Below, in pieces: positions 1 through 6,795 of a DNA stretch of 64,000 bases. Within the stretch, counting starts at the first letter, position 1. Every line of letters begins with the position of its first letter. The notes under the pieces are model-generated. The model saw only the letters and a list, made by a program, of their open reading frames with translations. It made no database searches and was not told where the DNA came from. The translations under genes and the position numbers were made by a program. This DNA comes from Adhaeribacter_A terreus (GTDB taxonomy: Bacteria > Bacteroidota > Bacteroidia > Cytophagales > Hymenobacteraceae), in the NCBI RefSeq assembly GCF_042657365.1, contig NZ_JBHSKT010000008.1, positions 62,001 through 126,000 on the forward strand. Direction: 5' to 3'.

Positions 1-1107
1 GGTATTCAGTACGTTAATAAGTGTAGTTACAATTCTGGCACCGGAAGCTCCCAGCGGGTGACCTAAAGAAACTGCACCGCCGTATACGTTTACGTTGTCG
101 CCTTTCAAGCCTAATTTCTGGTTGTTGGCAATAGAAACTACCGAGAACGCTTCGTTAATTTCGTAGAAATCTACCATATCAGCAGAGATACCGGCATTTT
201 TCAGCGCTTTCGGAATGGCTAAAGATGGGGTAGTAGTGAACCATTTCGGCTCTTGTTCCGCATCGGCAAAACCTAAGATCTTCGCAATTGGTTTTAAACC
301 CAGTTCTTCGGCTTTTTCTTTGCTCATCAATAAAACAGCCGCAGCACCATCGTTCAAAGTAGAAGCGTTGGCAGCAGTAACTGTTCCTTCTTTATCGAAA
401 ACCGGACGCAAGCCAGCAATTTTATCGAAGTTTACTTTGGTGTATTCTTCGTCTTCGGTAACCATGATCGGGTCCTTGCCGCGCTGCGGAATAGAAACCG
501 GAACGATCTCGTTTTTCATCATGCCGGCTTTAGCAGCTTCAGCAGAACGTTTGTAAGATTGAATGGCGAACTCATCCTGCATTTCGCGGGTGATGTTCAT
601 TTCTTTAGCTGTGTTTTCAGCCGCAGAACCCATGTGGTAATCGTTGTAAACATCCCACAGACCATCCTTTACCAGACCATCTACCATTTGCACGTGGCCT
701 AATTTTGCCCCGAAACGGATCTTATCTGAATAGTATGGTACGTTGCTCATGCTTTCCATGCCGCCTGCCACGATCACATCTTTGTGACCCAGCATAATAG
801 CCTGCGCTGCGAACATGATAGCTTTAGAACCGGAAGCACAAACTTTATTTACGGTAGTGCATTCTACTTCGTAACCCAGACCGGCAAAAATAGCTGCCTG
901 ACGGGCCGGAGCCTGGCCTAAGTTGGCGCTCAGTACGTTACCCATAATTACTTCCTGCACTTCTTTTTTATCTACGCCGGCTTTTTCAAGGGCACCTTTA
1001 ATAGCAGCAGCACCTAATTGCGTAGCAGAAACGCTGGCCAAAGAACCACCAAAACTACCAATTGGCGTACGAACCGCCGAAATTACATATACTTCTTTCG
1101 TTTGCAT
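1..1107 (-). CDS. acetyl-CoA C-acetyltransferase (thiolase), C-terminus outside the window
   Basis: Thiolase-family enzyme that condenses two acetyl-CoA or cleaves 3-ketoacyl-CoA in fatty-acid or ketone-body metabolism. The reading frame stays open to the window edge, giving 369 residues of an expected ~390. The N-terminus reads MQTKEVYVISAVRTPIGSFG. The nucleophilic Cys is near residue 90 in NKVCASGSKA, followed by GGMESMSNVPY. The distal NEAF motif and the GGAVSLGHPLG histidine motif are present. The last CxG active-site segment lies beyond the edge. The start is the ATG at 1107, where family similarity begins. No gene precedes it within 300 bp. Paralogues acting on longer ketoacyl-CoAs cannot be excluded. 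Confidence 0.93.
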   Translation of the reverse strand, partial: MQTKEVYVISAVRTPIGSFGGSLASVSATQLGAAAIKGALEKAGVDKKEVQEVIMGNVLSANLGQAPARQAAIFAGLGYEVECTTVNKVCASGSKAIMFAAQAIMLGHKDVIVAGGMESMSNVPYYSDKIRFGAKLGHVQMVDGLVKDGLWDVYNDYHMGSAAENTAKEMNITREMQDEFAIQSYKRSAEAAKAGMMKNEIVPVSIPQRGKDPIMVTEDEEYTKVNFDKIAGLRPVFDKEGTVTAANASTLNDGAAAVLLMSKEKAEELGLKPIAKILGFADAEQEPKWFTTTPSLAIPKALKNAGISADMVDFYEINEAFSVVSIANNQKLGLKGDNVNVYGGAVSLGHPLGASGARIVTTLINVLNT

Positions 1108-1356
1108 AAAGCGATGATTTACTGTTTGGCCGTGAAATTACCGAGACTATGTGGGAATTGCAAATTGCGGTTGGTTTTGGAGAAAGGAGGGAAGGGAAAT
1201 AAGAGAATAACCGAATTTAAGGTAAGGGTTGATTAATAGTTTTGGAATAAGTATTTCTGCTAATACGGATTTTGCGTTGGTGGGCTTTTGAAACCGTAAA
1301 CTGTCTGCCAGAACCAAAGTTTATTAATTGCTCAAATGTTTCTATTTGCACTGTCT

Positions 1357-1387
1357 GCCCACTAACACAAAGCCCGTGTTAGCTGCC
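1357..1387 (-). repeat. attC-like hairpin 1 (short)
   Basis: Contains the perfect inverted repeat CTAACAC-n7-GTGTTAG (1362-1382). On the minus strand it runs from GCAGCTAAC to GTTAGTGGGC, so terminal AAC and GTT boxes bound a short stem. It lies just downstream of the gene ending at 1409. It is shorter than a typical attC site and may be a degenerate array end. Confidence 0.4.
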
Positions 1388-1408
1388 GTTTTTCTTTCTG
1401 TCAAAGTG

Positions 1409-2107
1409 TTAAGTTGTTCCCCAAGCAAACCAATGGTCACTAATTTTTTTCCACCGAATTATTCTTCCGCAGTCATTTTCAATCGGTTTACTACCTGTTT
1501 CAGAATATGCTATACCATAACAGTTATCTATCATTCCACCTTGAGTAAATGAAATAGTGCCGTCTTCTAAAATGCAGAAACTTCTGTAACCACTTGACTT
1601 TAGCTTTTGCCTAAATATTTCGTAATGCTGATTGTCTATGTTGAAAATGTTTTTAATACTGTCAAGAGGATAATTGTTGCTTAGTTGAATGAATACATTA
1701 GTATTGTTTTTTGCAATTGTGGGATAACCATTTAGGTTTTCATATTCGTCAGAAAACTGAGTTATCTTTTTGTAGGTTCTAATATTTGCTACAAATTCAT
1801 TCATTAAGCTCTCTTTAGTCTTAAAATAAATGTAATCTGCCGTGTCGAGTTGCAAACCGTATGTAAAGAAATAAAGAAACACTGAAGAAAATGCTGTTAG
1901 AGAGTATTTAATTTTTGTTTTGACTGATTGATTTTTGCTAAGTCTAATTGTAGAAATAATTAACAAAATTAATGCTGCAAGAAATAGTGGAATCAATAGA
2001 AAAATTGAAAAACCGTCAAGTGTCCGCATAAGAACTATAGTGCCAATGAATGGTGACAAGATGCTCGCAACAAAAAGTATGAGATTTATTTTGAACCTGT
2101 TTGTCAT
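1409..2107 (-). CDS. hypothetical membrane protein, cassette gene
   Basis: A 232-residue protein of no recognised family. Three hydrophobic segments near residues 7-27, 31-52 and 67-85 suggest an inner-membrane anchor. A soluble C-terminal part of ~140 residues contains one Cys-rich stretch (SFCILEDGTISF, then DNCYGIAY). Base composition is clearly more AT-rich than neighbouring housekeeping genes. The flanking complementary boxes suggest it moved as a cassette. The ATG follows the GTTAGCTGC box by about 30 bp, which fits a cassette start. Function unknown. Confidence 0.6.
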   Translation of the reverse strand: MTNRFKINLILFVASILSPFIGTIVLMRTLDGFSIFLLIPLFLAALILLIISTIRLSKNQSVKTKIKYSLTAFSSVFLYFFTYGLQLDTADYIYFKTKESLMNEFVANIRTYKKITQFSDEYENLNGYPTIAKNNTNVFIQLSNNYPLDSIKNIFNIDNQHYEIFRQKLKSSGYRSFCILEDGTISFTQGGMIDNCYGIAYSETGSKPIENDCGRIIRWKKISDHWFAWGTT

Positions 2108-2139
2108 TGGTTTATGTCTTGTAGTGTCATCATTAAATT

Positions 2140-2197
2140 GCAGCTAACGGATTTAGCTATAAGGTGGCGAAGCTAACTTATAGATTTTGTTGTGCGC
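2140..2197 (-). repeat. attC-like hairpin 2
   Basis: Minus-strand order: GCGCACAAC, spacer, CTATAAG, 13-nt loop, CTTATAG, spacer, GTTAGCTGC. The outer boxes are partly complementary and the inner 7-bp arms perfectly so, the layout of an integron attC site (R''-L''-L'-R'). It separates two same-strand orphan genes and begins 3 bp after the stop of the upstream one. Confidence 0.5.
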
Positions 2198-2199
2198 AG

Positions 2200-2601
2200 T
2201 TATTCTATTGTTTTTAACTCTAACAGTATTCCTTTGTCTTTCAATTCTTTGGAAAAAATTTCTAAATCCAAAGTGCCAAGAGTATTTGATTTAACAATCT
2301 CTGCAGTTGGTTCAACATCATATTTGTTTTTGATGATCCAATACTTAATATTAGAATTCGTTCGCTTATTCCCTGATTTTGCGATAATCCATTCAGAATT
2401 AAATGCATATGCCAATACAGTCATTGGAACTATTTCTACCCCGGATCCTGAACAAACCTCTTCGGAATAAAGAATTCTTCGATCTACATTATCATATTCT
2501 GATAAATATAAATTATTTCCAAGATGCTCTTCTTCTATGAATGGACAACATGAACTAAGCATTAAAAGCAGTCCAATGAATATAGATCGTGTAATTTTCA
2601 A
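2200..2601 (-). CDS. hypothetical lipoprotein, cassette gene
   Basis: About 133 residues if translation starts at the TTG at 2601, giving a basic N-terminus, hydrophobic core and lipobox-like LMLSSC. This predicts a lipid-anchored envelope protein. An ATG at 2658 would give 152 residues, but its extra part runs through the GCGCACAAC boundary box and precedes the signal peptide, so TTG is preferred. The mature part has no recognised domain. Composition is AT-rich, as in the neighbouring cassette gene. Function unknown. Confidence 0.55.
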   Translation of the reverse strand: MKITRSIFIGLLLMLSSCCPFIEEEHLGNNLYLSEYDNVDRRILYSEEVCSGSGVEIVPMTVLAYAFNSEWIIAKSGNKRTNSNIKYWIIKNKYDVEPTAEIVKSNTLGTLDLEIFSKELKDKGILLELKTIE

Positions 2602-2681
2602 ATTTAAGTTTATCAATTGCGCACAACTACTGTGTATACCGAATATTCGGCTTATCATTTCTATATCCGGAGGTTTTTGCC

Positions 2682-2713
2682 GGTTTTTTTACAGGAAAGC
2701 CTACCGTTTTATT
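2682..2713 (-). repeat. dispersed AAAACGSTAK motif, after the batC-like gene
   Basis: One of about 40 copies of a degenerate ~30-bp motif: AAAACG[C/G]TA[T/G], two bases, TTTT, 6-9 bases, AAAAA[C/G]TC. This copy reads AAAACGGTAGGCTTTCC on the minus strand and follows the stop of the preceding minus-strand gene within 20 bp. Confidence 0.6.
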
Positions 2714-2730
2714 TAAATTTTAAACCAAAC

Positions 2731-3708
2731 CTACCAATCGGGCTTCGAACGATCACGTTTTTTAGTAGCTTTTTTCGGAAGTTGCTGTAAATATTGCTGT
2801 TCAGCGGCGCGCATGGCGTTCAGCATCATTTCAGCTTGTTCCGGGCTGATGTTGGCTTTGCGCAGGCGTTCGTATTGGGTTTGCAAGCGTTTTTCATCGC
2901 CGCTGGCCGCTTCTTTTCCGCCGGCTTTATTTGGTTTTTCCGGCTTCGGTTGTTCTTCGGTTTCTGCTAAATTCTGACCTTCTTCGTTGCCTTTTTCAGT
3001 ACCACTTTTTTGCTCCTTTTCCTTAGCGTTTTCCCCGTCTGCAGGTTTTTCCTTTTTAGGCTGATCCGGCATTTCAGGGTTAGTTTGCTTATCCGGTTTT
3101 TGCTGCTGATCACCTTTCTCCGGCTGGTCCGGATTTTCTTTTTCCTGGTCCCCCTGTTCGTTCGGCTTTTCGCTTTGCTGTTCCTGTTGTTCAGGCTGCT
3201 TTTGCTCTTTTTTCTGTTCCTGCTTTTCTTCTTTTTTCTCCGGAGCAGGCGGCGGCATTTTATTCGCTTCTTCCGGATGCTCGCGCAGGTACTTTTTCAG
3301 CATTTCGTAATTGTAGCGCGCCTGTTCGTTGCCGGCATTGGCCACCAAAGCGCGTTTATAAAATGTAAGTGCTTTCTGGTAATCCTGCAGGCCGGCATTT
3401 AAGGTGCCGAGCTGTTCCCAGGCAATGGAGCGGAGCCAGGCATTCGGGTTTTTCAGGCATTTTTCGTAGGCTTTCTGTGCTTTTTCCAGTTGCTTGTTTT
3501 TCCGGTAAGCGTGCGCCAGGTTCAATAACAAACGCGGATCATCATCGCCGATTTCATAAACCAGGTATTCGAAATTCTTAACGGCGGTTGCGTAATTGCC
3601 TTTGGCAAAAGCTGCAGCGGCCTGCTCATTACGAGTGTTCCGCTCCGCAATATGCCGGAAATCGCCGATGCTCACAAACAGGAAAATGATCAGCCAGAAC
3701 GCGTTCAT
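2731..3708 (-). CDS. BatC-like TPR protein
   Basis: 325-residue protein with an N-terminal hydrophobic segment (residues 1-15) and TPR repeats over about residues 24-150 (for example NYATAVKNFEYLVYE and DYQKALTFYKRALV). A long Lys/Glu/Gln/Pro-rich low-complexity region (about 150-270) precedes a short basic C-terminus. It corresponds to the TPR member of the Bacteroidota Bat (aerotolerance) operon, thought to form membrane or periplasmic complexes. Its ATG overlaps the stop of the upstream VWA gene by 4 bp, so translation is probably coupled. The other bat genes and a MoxR ATPase are not adjacent. Confidence 0.8.
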   Translation of the reverse strand: MNAFWLIIFLFVSIGDFRHIAERNTRNEQAAAAFAKGNYATAVKNFEYLVYEIGDDDPRLLLNLAHAYRKNKQLEKAQKAYEKCLKNPNAWLRSIAWEQLGTLNAGLQDYQKALTFYKRALVANAGNEQARYNYEMLKKYLREHPEEANKMPPPAPEKKEEKQEQKKEQKQPEQQEQQSEKPNEQGDQEKENPDQPEKGDQQQKPDKQTNPEMPDQPKKEKPADGENAKEKEQKSGTEKGNEEGQNLAETEEQPKPEKPNKAGGKEAASGDEKRLQTQYERLRKANISPEQAEMMLNAMRAAEQQYLQQLPKKATKKRDRSKPDW

Positions 3709-4673
3709 ATCTTAAAGGTATTGAAACGAATGGTAGCATCGAAAAGCATAAGCAGCAACGCCAGCAGTAACGGATAAAAATATTTGTTGGCTTTCACATC
3801 TATAGTTTTGCTTTGGCGCACATTGCCTTTCACATTATTTATCGCGCTTATCAGTTTGTTTATTTCGCTGGCCCGGGAATTAATTTCAAAATACTCGCCG
3901 TTGGTGCTGCCCGCAATTTCCTGCAACGCTTCCGAATTCAGTTTGGTAACAACTTTTTTGTCATCGTCATCCATTTTAAAACTGTTGCCTTCCGGAATAT
4001 TACCGCCATCGGCCGAGCCAACGCCCAACGAAAAGACGCGCACATTAGCCTTTTCCAGTTCACGGAGTGGTTTTTTCAGGTTTTCGCCGAAATCTTCACC
4101 ATCGGATATCACTACCAGGATCTTGGCCGTTTGCCGCGAATCAGATTTTTCTTCTTCTTTAAATTTCTGCAGCGCAAGTTCCAACGGAGCTGCCAGGTCG
4201 GTTCCGGCGCGCGGCACCAGGTTGGTGTTCAGCGTTTGGGTGTAAAGTTCCAGCGCATTCTGATCGAAGGTAAGCGGGCATTGCACAAAGGCTTCGGAAG
4301 AAAAAATAAGCAGCCCGATGCGGTCTGAGTTGAATCGCGTTAAGAGTTTAGGAAGCTCGAATTTTACTTTTTCCAGGCGCGAAGGCTGCACATCGGTAGC
4401 ATTCATAGATTGCGAAAGATCTACCGCCACCAGAATGTCTTTACCCGTAGTCTTAATTTCTTTGGTAGCCGCCCCGAACGATGGGCCAAGCAACGCAATT
4501 ATTAAAAGCAGGAAATACGTGCCGCGCAACAGCATTTTAAGCCAGATCAGGTGTGGTTTCTGGTGCAGCGCATTGGCTAGCTTCTTCATCCGGATTAAGT
4601 AAGCCGCGTAAAGCAGAATAAAGATCAGGCCGAAAATAAGCTCCAGTAAAGAAAAAGGCTGGCTCCAAGTCAT
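3705..4673 (-). CDS. BatB/BatA-like VWA-domain membrane protein
   Basis: 322-residue von Willebrand factor A protein. Two N-terminal membrane helices (about residues 10-25 and 48-67) precede a VWA domain with the metal-binding DxSxS motif in DLSQSMNATD and a later ISDGEDFG acidic motif. A C-terminal helix (about 298-315) follows. This is the membrane topology of BatA/BatB proteins, where the VWA domain faces the periplasm. The TPR partner follows with overlapping start and stop. BatA versus BatB cannot be decided because only one VWA gene is present. Confidence 0.82.
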   Translation of the reverse strand: MTWSQPFSLLELIFGLIFILLYAAYLIRMKKLANALHQKPHLIWLKMLLRGTYFLLLIIALLGPSFGAATKEIKTTGKDILVAVDLSQSMNATDVQPSRLEKVKFELPKLLTRFNSDRIGLLIFSSEAFVQCPLTFDQNALELYTQTLNTNLVPRAGTDLAAPLELALQKFKEEEKSDSRQTAKILVVISDGEDFGENLKKPLRELEKANVRVFSLGVGSADGGNIPEGNSFKMDDDDKKVVTKLNSEALQEIAGSTNGEYFEINSRASEINKLISAINNVKGNVRQSKTIDVKANKYFYPLLLALLLMLFDATIRFNTFKI

Positions 4674-5013
4674 GCAGGTTTATAAAATTGCGTTCCCAAA
4701 GATACAAATTTCAGCATATCCCGTTCCTGAACTTTGTGGCTGACCAAAAAAGGAGCTTTTGATATGAGTTTTTATAAACAATGACCTGACTTTTTGAGCC
4801 GTTTTGCATAGCGTTTTTTTGCCGAAAGCTGCATAGTAGGGGTGAAGCCGATTTTTTTATGGCGCGCCTGTAAAATTTATGTGTTTTAAAATCAGAATAT
4901 TAAGGTGGAAAGGATGTTTTTTTGAAATTATTTCATTAGAAAATCAGTTATGGATGTTGCAAATCTGAAATTAATAACTGTATATTTGCACATCCTTTAG
5001 CAGAAAGGGTCAC
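4674..5013. other. intergenic region between the bat genes and the tRNA cluster
   Basis: 340 bp without a supported gene. It holds one minus-strand copy of the dispersed motif (4790-4820: AAAAAAACGCTATGC, then CTCAAAAAGTC) and the promoter-like boxes for tRNA-Ser near 4957-4988. Nothing else was recognised. Confidence 0.6.
4957..4988 (+). promoter_or_regulatory. Bacteroidota-type promoter for tRNA-Ser
   Basis: TTG at 4957 and TATATTTG at 4981-4988 match the -33/-7 consensus (TTG-N19-TAnnTTTG) used by the Bacteroidota primary sigma factor. The -7 box lies 25 bp before the tRNA, as expected for a short leader. Confidence 0.6.
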
Positions 5014-5105
5014 GGAGAGGTGGGTGAGTGGCTGAAACCAGCAGTTTGCTAAACTGTCGTACGGGTCAAACTGTACCGGGGGTTCGAATCCCCCCCCCTC
5101 CGCCA
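5014..5105 (+). tRNA. tRNA-Ser(GCT)
   Basis: Class II tRNA with a long variable arm. The anticodon stem GCAGT/ACTGT encloses loop TTGCTAA with anticodon GCT. The T arm contains GGTTCGAATCC. Acceptor GGAGAGG pairs with CCCCTCC with one A-C mismatch, the discriminator is G, and CCA is encoded (5103-5105). Confidence 0.95.
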
Positions 5106-5209
5106 GAATTTAAATTTTTTTTGAGTTCATTAGTTTTAATTCAAAAAAAGATATTAAGTTTGCACCGCAATTGAACGAAAGCCTTGCGCAGGAATTCAAG
5201 AGCACAGTT

Positions 5210-5283
5210 CGGGGTGTAGCGTAGCCCGGTATCGCGCCACATTTGGGATGTGGAGGTCGTAGGTTCGAATCCTGCCACCCCGA
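5210..5283 (+). tRNA. tRNA-Pro(TGG), copy 1
   Basis: Acceptor CGGGGTG pairs with CACCCCG, with discriminator A and no encoded CCA. Anticodon stem CCACA/TGTGG has loop TTTGGGA, anticodon TGG. The T loop GGTTCGAATCC is canonical. A TAAGTTTG box at 5155-5162 may be its promoter -7 element. Confidence 0.95.
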
Positions 5284-5380
5284 CTTTTAAAATTACGAAT
5301 TACGAATTGCGAATTACGATTCTTGTTCCTTCGGGACATTCCTAATTCCTGATTTATAATTCGTATTTTTTTTTTACCCC

Positions 5381-5454
5381 GGTCCCATAGCTCAGCTGGA
5401 TAGAGCAACTGCCTTCTAAGCAGTAGGTCTTTGGTTCGAATCCAAATGGGATCA
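5381..5454 (+). tRNA. tRNA-Arg(TCT), copy 1
   Basis: Acceptor GGTCCCA pairs with TGGGATC (one G-T wobble), discriminator A. Anticodon stem ACTGC/GCAGT has loop CTTCTAA, anticodon TCT. It follows tRNA-Pro by about 97 bp without an intervening terminator, so they are probably co-transcribed. Confidence 0.95.
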
Positions 5455-5475
5455 CTATTTACCCGCATTATTTAA

Positions 5476-5508
5476 GCCTCTTTACTGCCAGTAAAGAGGC
5501 TTTTTATT
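5476..5508 (+). terminator. terminator after tRNA-Arg copy 1
   Basis: Perfect stem GCCTCTTTAC/GTAAAGAGGC with a 5-nt loop followed by TTTTT. Located 21 bp after the tRNA. Confidence 0.85.
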
Positions 5509-5698
5509 TAAGTGCGGTGAGTGTTCATTTTTATTTCCCGGTCAGGCCCAAGTGTTAAAGTGGTTTTTAACCTGGAATTTTAGGGTTTGAATTTATTTTT
5601 GAAAAATTAATTCACTGAAAAATAACCGGTTAATTCAAGTAGAAGAAAAATGTAGAAAAAAACTGGCCTGGTTTGGTTTCAGGTTAAGAAAATATTAC

Positions 5699-5706
5699 TA
5701 CATTTG
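5699..5706 (+). promoter_or_regulatory. -7 box of a promoter for the second tRNA pair
   Basis: TACATTTG matches TAnnTTTG and lies 26 bp before tRNA-Pro copy 2, the same distance as for tRNA-Ser. A TTTG lies at 5672-5675, with a spacer of 23 bp, longer than usual. The box is outside the 255-bp repeat, so the second copy has its own promoter. Confidence 0.5.
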
Positions 5707-5732
5707 TGCGCTGAAAGAAATGAAGCACAGTT

Positions 5733-5806
5733 CGGGGTGTAGCGTAGCCCGGTATCGCGCCACATTTGGGATGTGGAGGTCGTAGGTTCGAATCCTGCCA
5801 CCCCGA
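5733..5806 (+). tRNA. tRNA-Pro(TGG), copy 2
   Basis: Identical to the copy at 5210-5283, with the same acceptor, TGG anticodon and T loop. Confidence 0.95.
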
Positions 5807-5903
5807 CTTTTAAAATTACGAATTACGAATTGCGAATTACGATTCTTGTTCCTTCGGGACATTCCTAATTCCTGATTTATAATTCGTATTTTTTTTTTAC
5901 CCC

Positions 5904-5977
5904 GGTCCCATAGCTCAGCTGGATAGAGCAACTGCCTTCTAAGCAGTAGGTCTTTGGTTCGAATCCAAATGGGATCA
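5904..5977 (+). tRNA. tRNA-Arg(TCT), copy 2
   Basis: Identical to the copy at 5381-5454, with anticodon TCT in loop CTTCTAA. Confidence 0.95.
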
Positions 5978-5980
5978 CAA

Positions 5981-6015
5981 AAAGCCCTTCAGTTAATTCT
6001 GAAGGGCTTTTTTTA
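5981..6015 (+). terminator. terminator after tRNA-Arg copy 2
   Basis: Stem AAAGCCCTTCAG/CTGAAGGGCTTT with loop TTAATT, followed by a T run. It may also serve the convergent minus-strand lipoprotein gene ending at 6069. Confidence 0.85.
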
Positions 6016-6068
6016 TTTTATTCGGAAATCATTTTTTGGTTTTAAAAGTTACTTGAAGCAGCAGCGTT

Positions 6069-6557
6069 TTACTTTGCAGTGAAGGTATAAGTGGTTGAGA
6101 TCGTGTCGTTGCCGAGCACAAGAAGCGGGAGGTTAAGTACCAAGGTGTTGTTGCTTATGCTTTTGATCTTAAAAACAGAGCCGCCGCCAAACGTATTGAA
6201 TTTTAATTCGGTATTATTTTGCTGCAATTGCCAGGTGGCCGCCGAAAGATGAATGGTATTGGAACCCGGATCGCAGGCTAATTTTCCATCGGTGCGCAAA
6301 AAAGATTTGTTGGAATAAAACGTGTACACATCGTCCAGCTCGCAGGAATCCAGCGTCAAATAATTATTGGTAATTACGCCGAATTGCTCCCGGGTCGTCC
6401 AGTTTGTCAATAACCAGCTTTTCGAAGTATTGGCACTTAATTTTTCTTCCACCGTACTTTCTGTAACGGTTGGCGCTGGTTCAGCAGGCTCTTCTTTTTC
6501 ACAGGCACTGCATAGCAAAGTTGCGACAAAAAGAAAAACCGCGCGTTGTTTCAGCAT
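6069..6557 (-). CDS. lipocalin-like lipoprotein
   Basis: 162 residues. The hydrophobic N-terminus (about 5-18) ends in LLCSAC followed by acidic residues, a lipoprotein-like signal with a slightly unusual Cys at position -3. The remainder has the pattern of the Bacteroidota lipocalin-like family: W at the start of the barrel, a central Cys/Asp-rich strand (LDSCELDDVYTFYSNKSF), CDPGSN, then TWQLQQNNTELKF and a C-terminal TTYTFTAK strand. Probably an outer-membrane or periplasmic binding barrel of unknown ligand. Monocistronic, converging on the tRNA cluster. Confidence 0.65.
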   Translation of the reverse strand: MLKQRAVFLFVATLLCSACEKEEPAEPAPTVTESTVEEKLSANTSKSWLLTNWTTREQFGVITNNYLTLDSCELDDVYTFYSNKSFLRTDGKLACDPGSNTIHLSAATWQLQQNNTELKFNTFGGGSVFKIKSISNNTLVLNLPLLVLGNDTISTTYTFTAK

Positions 6558-6795
6558 GATCTATTGGATTTAAATTTTGCCTAAGTAACGTATTTCTGCT
6601 GTTACATCCAAACAATATATGGTTTTGTTGCGCACAATTCTGCTGCCGTTAAATTGATCTTTCTGCCCTGATTCAGGCCCATGCATTTTGAAATGTTCTG
6701 CTCCGTTTTTTCGAAACGGATTATTTAAATGCTTAACTTCCAAACTTAAAATACACTTGTATTTTCATTTTATCTGAACTTCAATAAAACTTTGC

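Larger units (their letters stand above)
1357..2627 (-). mobile_element. integron-cassette-like pair of single-gene units
   Basis: Two AT-rich orphan genes on the minus strand are each bounded by complementary boxes. The gene at 1409-2107 lies between GTTAGCTGC (1379-1387) and GCAGCTAAC (2140-2148). The gene at 2200-2601 lies between GTTGTGCGC (2189-2197) and GCGCACAAC (2619-2627). Reading the minus strand, each gene is followed by a hairpin element whose first outer box matches the box before that gene, as R'' and R' boxes do in integron cassettes. No integrase is visible, so this would be an orphan cassette cluster. That interpretation is inference; the repeats are seen directly. Confidence 0.5.
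5201..5455 (+). repeat. 255-bp direct repeat, copy 1 (tRNA-Pro/tRNA-Arg block)
   Basis: Identical by eye, base for base, to 5724-5978, including the non-coding spacer and a run of ten T. It covers both tRNA genes and their spacer but not the upstream promoter or downstream terminator. Confidence 0.9.
5724..5978 (+). repeat. 255-bp direct repeat, copy 2 (tRNA-Pro/tRNA-Arg block)
   Basis: Second exact copy of 5201-5455, offset 523 bp. Flanking promoter and terminator sequences differ from those of copy 1. Confidence 0.9.

Noticed and set aside
3010..3402. Leu/Phe-rich ORF opposite the batC-like gene
   Set aside because: Antisense image of the Lys/Glu/Gln-rich region; no independent coding signal.
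5281..5370. Possible CRISPR-like AATTACGAATT repeats between tRNAs
   Set aside because: Short overlapping units without spacers; simple low-complexity sequence.
5196..5931. ORFs of 90 and 77 residues on the minus strand across the tRNA genes
   Set aside because: They are antisense translations of tRNA-Pro/tRNA-Arg and the spacer. This peptide (with WIRTKDLL and GGRIRTYDL) is a familiar tRNA artefact.
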